Positions 60,389 through 64,000 of a DNA stretch of 64,000 bases are shown one piece after another. The position numbers and the translations under genes are program-made. The notes beneath the pieces are model-generated. The model made no database searches and was not told the DNA's origin. It was given only the letters and a program-made list of their open reading frames with translations. Source of the DNA: Candidatus Amunia macphersoniae. GTDB taxonomy: Bacteria; Chloroflexota; Dormibacteria; Aeolococcales; Aeolococcaceae. How positions within the stretch are numbered: the stretch's first letter is position 1; the number at the start of each line of letters is the position of its first letter. Where the stretch lies: the NCBI GenBank assembly GCA_016464795.1, contig JAEKNN010000061.1, forward strand, positions 1 through 64,000. The letters are read 5' to 3'.

Positions 60389-60844
60389 ATGAACAACGCT
60401 GTCAGCGTAACCAGCATCGACAACCGAACCCGAGCGGGCTCGCTCCGCCGCCTGCAGGGGGCGGTTTTGCGACGCCATCGCGAGGTCGGCGGACGCTCGC
60501 TGGCCGACGTGGCTGCGGCCGCCCAGTGCTCCCCGGCGCACCTGTCGGAGGTGGAGCGCGGTCGCAAGGACGTGAGTGCCGAGCGGCTGGTGGCGATGGC
60601 CGCCGCCCTCGACATCCCCCTCCACGTGCTCTACGCCGACATCGCCGACGCGCTCACCCCGCAGGCGCTCACCGACGCCCGCGCCAGCGAGCATGACCCG
60701 CGCGCCCAGCTCCAGCTGGCCACGGCGATGCTCGGCACCGAAGCGCTCCGAGCCGTGGCCCAGTTCGGCACCTACCTGGCCAGCCCCGCCGCCTCGCCGG
60801 CGCGCCGCAGGATCGGCTTCGCCATCCCCGGACGGGAGCAGTGA
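60389..60844 (+). CDS. XRE-family regulator, ClgR-like
   Basis: A 151-residue DNA-binding protein with a classic Cro/CI helix-turn-helix: [39 protein letters not shown], roughly residues 36-75. The ...[10 protein letters not shown]... sequence and the position directly before clpP match ClgR, the actinobacterial activator of clp protease genes. It ends two bases before the chosen clpP start. A role in controlling clpP is therefore inferred, not shown; other XRE proteins can look similar. Confidence 0.85.
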   Translation: MNNAVSVTSIDNRTRAGSLRRLQGAVLRRHREVGGRSLADVAAAAQCSPAHLSEVERGRKDVSAERLVAMAAALDIPLHVLYADIADALTPQALTDARASEHDPRAQLQLATAMLGTEALRAVAQFGTYLASPAASPARRRIGFAIPGREQ

Positions 60845-60846
60845 GG

Positions 60847-61461
60847 ATGACGCTGGTGCCCACTGTGGTCGAGACGACGGCGCGGGGAGAGCGTTCCTAC
60901 GACATCTACTCCCGTCTGCTGCGCGACCGGATCATCTTTCTCGGCGACGAGATCACCGACGATGTGGCCAACCTGGTGACCGCCCAGCTGCTCTTTCTGG
61001 AGAGCGAGGACCCCGGCAAACCGGTCAGTCTCTACATCAACTCACCAGGTGGCAGCGTCACTGCAGCCCTGTCCATGTACGACACCATGCAGTACGTGAG
61101 CGCGCCGGTGTCCACCATCTGCCTGGGGATGGCCGCGAGCGGCGGATCGCTGTTGCTGGTGGGGGGCGCGAGCGGCCTTCGCCTTGCCCTGCCCAACTCT
61201 CTGATCCTGATCCACCAGCCCTGGGCGGGCGGGCTCCAGGGCAAGGCCACCGATCTCGAGGTCCAGGCACGGGAGATCCTGCGCCAGCGCGACGTCATCG
61301 TCGACATCTACGCGCGCCACAGCGGCCGCACTGCGGAACAGGTGAACCACGACATGGACCGGGACAACTACATGACCGCCGAGCAGGCTTTGCAGTGGGG
61401 ACTGATCGACCAGATCGTGACCCGGCGAGAACAGGCGTCGCCGGTGCAAGTCCCGGCGTGA
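60847..61461 (+). CDS. clpP: ATP-dependent Clp protease proteolytic subunit
   Basis: Serine protease subunit that degrades proteins, including tmRNA-tagged ones, together with a ClpX/ClpC ATPase. Counting from ATG 60847, the catalytic triad is Ser98 ([10 protein letters not shown]), His123 ([10 protein letters not shown]) and Asp173 (MDRDNYM). The MAASGGS box has Gly-Gly where most ClpPs have Met-Gly, and HQP is followed by one extra residue before the usual GG. A GTG six bases earlier is too close to the GGGAG ribosome site. It is coupled to the ClgR-like regulator. Confidence 0.95.
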   Translation: MTLVPTVVETTARGERSYDIYSRLLRDRIIFLGDEITDDVANLVTAQLLFLESEDPGKPVSLYINSPGGSVTAALSMYDTMQYVSAPVSTICLGMAASGGSLLLVGGASGLRLALPNSLILIHQPWAGGLQGKATDLEVQAREILRQRDVIVDIYARHSGRTAEQVNHDMDRDNYMTAEQALQWGLIDQIVTRREQASPVQVPA

Positions 61462-61465
61462 CGAC

Positions 61466-61485
61466 CACCGCCCGGGTGGGCGGTG
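61466..61485. terminator. hairpin between clpP and cysS
   Basis: CACCGCCC-GGGT-GGGCGGTG forms an 8-bp GC stem with a four-base loop. It lies five bases after the clpP stop and before the cysS start at 61514. There is no U-tract, so partial termination or mRNA protection is as likely as true termination. Confidence 0.4.
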
Positions 61486-61513
61486 ACAGCGGCCCTCGGT
61501 AGACTGGCGTGCC

Positions 61514-62926
61514 ATGACGCTGCGGCTGCACGACACTCTGACCCGCGCACTTCGCGACGTGGCTCCTCTGCAGGCCGGCCACGTGCGCATGTACACGTGC
61601 GGTCCCACTGTTTACGCGCGCTCCCACATCGGCAACTTCCGCACCTTCATCTTCGAAGACGTGCTGCGCCGCTGGCTCGAGCGACGGTTCAGGGTGACCC
61701 ATGTCATGAACCTCACCGACGTCGAGGACAAGATCATCCGCAACGCCACGGCAGCGAGTCGTGACCTGGGCGAGGAGACCGCACCCTGGATCGACGCCTT
61801 CTTCGAGGATCTCGACGTCCTCAACATCCGCAGAGCGGACCACTACCCGCGCGCCACCGAGTACATCGCCCAGATGGTGGAGCTCATCGAGCGGCTGGGC
61901 GCGGCCGGGGTCACGTACGACACCGATGGCAGCGTGTACTACCGGATCGCGGCGTTTCCGGGCTATGGGCGCCTCTCGGGTGCACGCGCCGAGGGGCTGA
62001 TCGCGGGCGCCGGGGGGCGCGTCGACGCCGACGAGTACGACAAGGAGAGCCCTCGTGATTTCGCGCTCTGGAAGGCTGTCCGGGCAGACGAGATCGGCTG
62101 GGACACGCCACTGGGGCGTGGCCGGCCAGGCTGGCACATCGAGTGCTCAGCGATGAGCATGGCGCTGCTCGGCGAGTCGTTCGACATCCACTGTGGTGGG
62201 GTCGACAACATCTTTCCGCATCACGAGAACGAGATCGCCCAGAGCGAGGCGGCCACCGGGCGGAGCTTCGTGCAGACTTGGGCACACTCCGCCCACCTGC
62301 GCATCGGCGGCGACAAGATGGCCAAGTCGCTCGGCAACTTCGCCACGATGCCGGACCTGGTCGCGGCGGGCGCGCGGCCGTCAGCGCTGCGCTACCTTCT
62401 CGGCGCCGGGGCCCATTACCGCAAGCCTGTTAACTACACCGACGCCTCATTGCACGCGGCCGCGGAGTCCGTCGACCGCTTCGCCGACTTCCGCGCGCGT
62501 GTCGATGCACATGCTCCCCAAGACGGCGGCCAGGTTGCGGCCGATCCTCGGATCACCCAGACACGCGAGGCCTTCGAGGCCGCGATGGACGACGACCTCA
62601 ACCTCCCCGAGGCGATGGGCGCTGTCTTCACCTTGATCAGGTCGTTGAACCGCGACCTCGACGGGGGCGATCTCGGCGACGCCAGTCACGCCGAGCTGGT
62701 CGCCCTGATCGCCGAGATCGATGACGTGCTCGGCGTGCTGCCGTTGGTGGATCGGGAGCGCCTGGGAGAGTCCCTCACAGCGGACGACGACGCCGTGCTC
62801 GCGCGCCGTGAAGCCGCCCGAGCCGAGCGCGACTGGGCCGAATCCGACAGGCTCAGAGAAGTGCTTGCTGAGCGAGGCGTCTCGGTGGAGGACACACCCT
62901 CGGGGCAGCGCTGGCGTCGCTCATAG
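61514..62926 (+). CDS. cysS: cysteinyl-tRNA synthetase
   Basis: Class I aminoacyl-tRNA synthetase charging tRNA-Cys, 470 residues. The active site has the HIGH-type SHIGNFR and the KMSKS-type DKMAKSLGN. Zinc ligands are in MYTCGPTVY, IECSAMS and the HCGGVDNIFPHHENE segment. The C-terminal helical domain ends ERGVSVEDTPSGQRWRRS. It is not MshC (which lacks the C-terminal domain): the length is full. A strong hairpin follows it. Confidence 0.97.
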   Translation: MTLRLHDTLTRALRDVAPLQAGHVRMYTCGPTVYARSHIGNFRTFIFEDVLRRWLERRFRVTHVMNLTDVEDKIIRNATAASRDLGEETAPWIDAFFEDLDVLNIRRADHYPRATEYIAQMVELIERLGAAGVTYDTDGSVYYRIAAFPGYGRLSGARAEGLIAGAGGRVDADEYDKESPRDFALWKAVRADEIGWDTPLGRGRPGWHIECSAMSMALLGESFDIHCGGVDNIFPHHENEIAQSEAATGRSFVQTWAHSAHLRIGGDKMAKSLGNFATMPDLVAAGARPSALRYLLGAGAHYRKPVNYTDASLHAAAESVDRFADFRARVDAHAPQDGGQVAADPRITQTREAFEAAMDDDLNLPEAMGAVFTLIRSLNRDLDGGDLGDASHAELVALIAEIDDVLGVLPLVDRERLGESLTADDDAVLARREAARAERDWAESDRLREVLAERGVSVEDTPSGQRWRRS

Positions 62927-63003
62927 CACGAGAGAGAACCGCCCCGCTCCGTGCCGGCGCGACCTCGATCTCGAACGCTCGGCTGCACCGGAGCGCTCGC
63001 TCC

Positions 63004-63035
63004 TGGGCCGCCGCACCGTCTGGTGCGGCGGCCCA
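63004..63035 (+). terminator. long-stem hairpin after cysS
   Basis: TGGGCCGCCGCACC-GTCT-GGTGCGGCGGCCCA gives a perfect 14-bp stem with a four-base loop, about 80 bp after the cysS stop and just before the end of the convergent gene at 63054. It is followed by a weak CTCTTT tract and probably serves both strands. Confidence 0.8.
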
Positions 63036-63053
63036 GCCAACTCTTTCGGTTTG

Positions 63054-63605
63054 CTACCGCATCGGCGGGGGAGGCGGAGCCGACGGACCACCACCGCCGC
63101 CCCAGGCGTTGGCGCCGGGAGGGCTCAGGGGTGCCTGGTGGGGGAAGCGGCTGACTACCACCAGGTAGTAGATGATCACGAAGAAGATCAGGTTGATGAT
63201 CAGTCCGAAGATGACCGCTCCGCCGAAACTGACTCCGACCAGACCGCTGTACGCGGTGAGGTTACCGATCAAGCTGATGACCGCACCGACGAAGCGAATC
63301 ACCAAGCCGTAGACGACCCACTCCTTGCCCTGGGGATTCTCTTGGTACATGCGGTACCCACCGGCAGTCACGAGCACAGCCGCCACCAGTGCAACGAGGT
63401 TGCCGATCGTCCAGATGATGGGAAACGAGCACGCGCCGTACACCGAGAAGCTCCCGCAGAACCCGAGAACGGTGATCAGGCCGAGGATGTCAAGGAGGAT
63501 GCCCAGCGCCCCGAGGATCAGGAGCACCAACCCCAGGATCTTGGCATTGACGTTCAGCTTGACCGGCGGGTCCTTGGCGAAACCAGGCTCCACGAGTGAA
63601 TTCAT
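63054..63605 (-). CDS. membrane protein of unknown function
   Basis: A 183-residue protein with four membrane helices (about residues 20-45, 60-82, 98-118 and 125-150), and a proline/glycine-rich C-terminal tail ending SAPPPPPMR. Three cysteines lie in the first half (GFCGSF, GACSF). GGAGGG is placed 12 bases before ATG 63605. It is convergent with cysS and divergent from the ABC-transporter gene. Not recognised. Confidence 0.75.
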   Translation of the reverse strand: MNSLVEPGFAKDPPVKLNVNAKILGLVLLILGALGILLDILGLITVLGFCGSFSVYGACSFPIIWTIGNLVALVAAVLVTAGGYRMYQENPQGKEWVVYGLVIRFVGAVISLIGNLTAYSGLVGVSFGGAVIFGLIINLIFFVIIYYLVVVSRFPHQAPLSPPGANAWGGGGGPSAPPPPPMR

Positions 63606-63865
63606 TCGACCGGGCCCTCCTAATTCTGTACGGACTGTTGCCGTTGAGCGCGATGGTAGTGGGGCGACTGGCGGTTTGGGGCATCGGAGGCCAGGGACGG
63701 CTTGTACCTCCTTGACGCGAAGCTGGTGGTCGGACCTCGGCCTGCGCCTCCAGAAGGCGGAGCTTGCGTGGCGCTGAACTGTGCTCGACGAGCTCAGATC
63801 GCGTCACCTGCGCTGGGACACGTCGCTTCCGGCACTGCCATCGCCACCACCGGAGGGCACCGCCC

Positions 63866-64000
63866 ATGACGCTCACCGCACCTTCGATCACCCGCCGTGG
63901 CATCGGTCACCAGCCCGGCGTCGCCATCAGCACCCGCGGGCTGCGTCGGACGTTCACGGCGCGCAAGGGCGACCCCGTGGAAGCTGTCGCCGGCGTGGAC
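63866..64000 (+). CDS. ABC-transporter ATP-binding protein, N-terminus only
   Basis: The frame runs from ATG 63866 to the right edge; 45 codons are visible. After about 20 residues of leader it reads ISTRGLRRTFTARKG and AVAGVD, the opening strands of an ABC ATPase before the Walker A loop, in the style of the DrrA/ABC-2 export family. GGAGGG lies eight bases upstream. The Walker motifs are outside the window, so the subfamily is a guess. Confidence 0.7.
   Translation, partial: MTLTAPSITRRGIGHQPGVAISTRGLRRTFTARKGDPVEAVAGVD

Overview
The window is a GC-rich bacterial chromosome segment with compact, often translationally coupled genes (many ATGA, GTGA or CTGA overlaps) and frequent GTG starts. 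It carries a one-piece tmRNA, a GatCAB amidotransferase operon, an Lgt lacking the proteobacterial 'SFHGG' histidine, a PIN/TRAM protein followed by ispD, ispF, an XRE regulator, clpP and cysS, and a LexA-type box of the Gram-positive form. Together these suggest an actinobacterial or Chloroflexota/Dormibacterota-like lineage. No rRNA gene is present, so the phylum is an inference.

Region by region. 0-5 kb: hflX (runs off the left edge), a methyltransferase, an aquaporin divergent from a Bcp peroxiredoxin, ssrA (tmRNA), and a TetR regulator. 5-7.5 kb: an AurF-like diiron oxygenase divergent from that TetR across a 29-bp palindrome, then two membrane proteins including a Tim44-domain protein. 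7.5-11 kb: an acetate module on the minus strand (SatP-type carrier, Acs, FNT channel). 11-15 kb: dnaK with a strong terminator, a protein-repair methyltransferase and small unknowns. 14.8-17.2 kb: an ECF sigma factor coupled to a membrane-anchored kelch-like protein. 17.2-22.2 kb: GNAT, gatC-gatA-gatB and an RNA m5U methyltransferase. 22.2-29 kb: DedA, dnaE, YggT, lgt, and an RsmC-like methyltransferase. 29-31.8 kb: a hybrid sensor kinase interrupted in the middle. 31.8-35.5 kb: a five-gene coupled redox operon (small secreted or membrane protein, ApbE, ferric-reductase-like membrane protein, NuoF-like protein, 3Fe-4S ferredoxin). 35.6-40.3 kb: a repeat-containing membrane protein divergent from an NfeD-like/flotillin/TelA set. 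40.4-43.1 kb: membrane proteins and a GH5 glycosidase.

43.2-46.7 kb is unlike the rest. It is sparsely coding and holds a truncated sigma factor next to an anti-sigma-like protein. It is bounded by an intact tRNA-Leu(CAA) on one side and a tRNA-Leu 3'-half remnant on the other, sharing an exact 29-bp direct repeat. This is the geometry of an element integrated at a tRNA 3' end, now apparently without an integrase.

46.7-64 kb is dense housekeeping: a bifunctional nuclease, polA-mutM-glycosyltransferase-HTH-uvrB (DNA repair), a second sigma/membrane-partner pair with a DUF4349 lipoprotein, radA behind a perfect SOS-like palindrome, PIN/TRAM, ispD (apparent CTG start), ispF, XRE, clpP, cysS, a membrane protein, and the start of an ABC-transporter ATPase that leaves the right edge.

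The most interesting points are the ApbE/ferric-reductase/NuoF/ferredoxin operon, whose NuoF lacks one canonical cluster cysteine; the tRNA-Leu-bounded island; the unusual tmRNA tag; the operator between TetR and the AurF-like enzyme; and three sigma-factor loci sharing one architecture.
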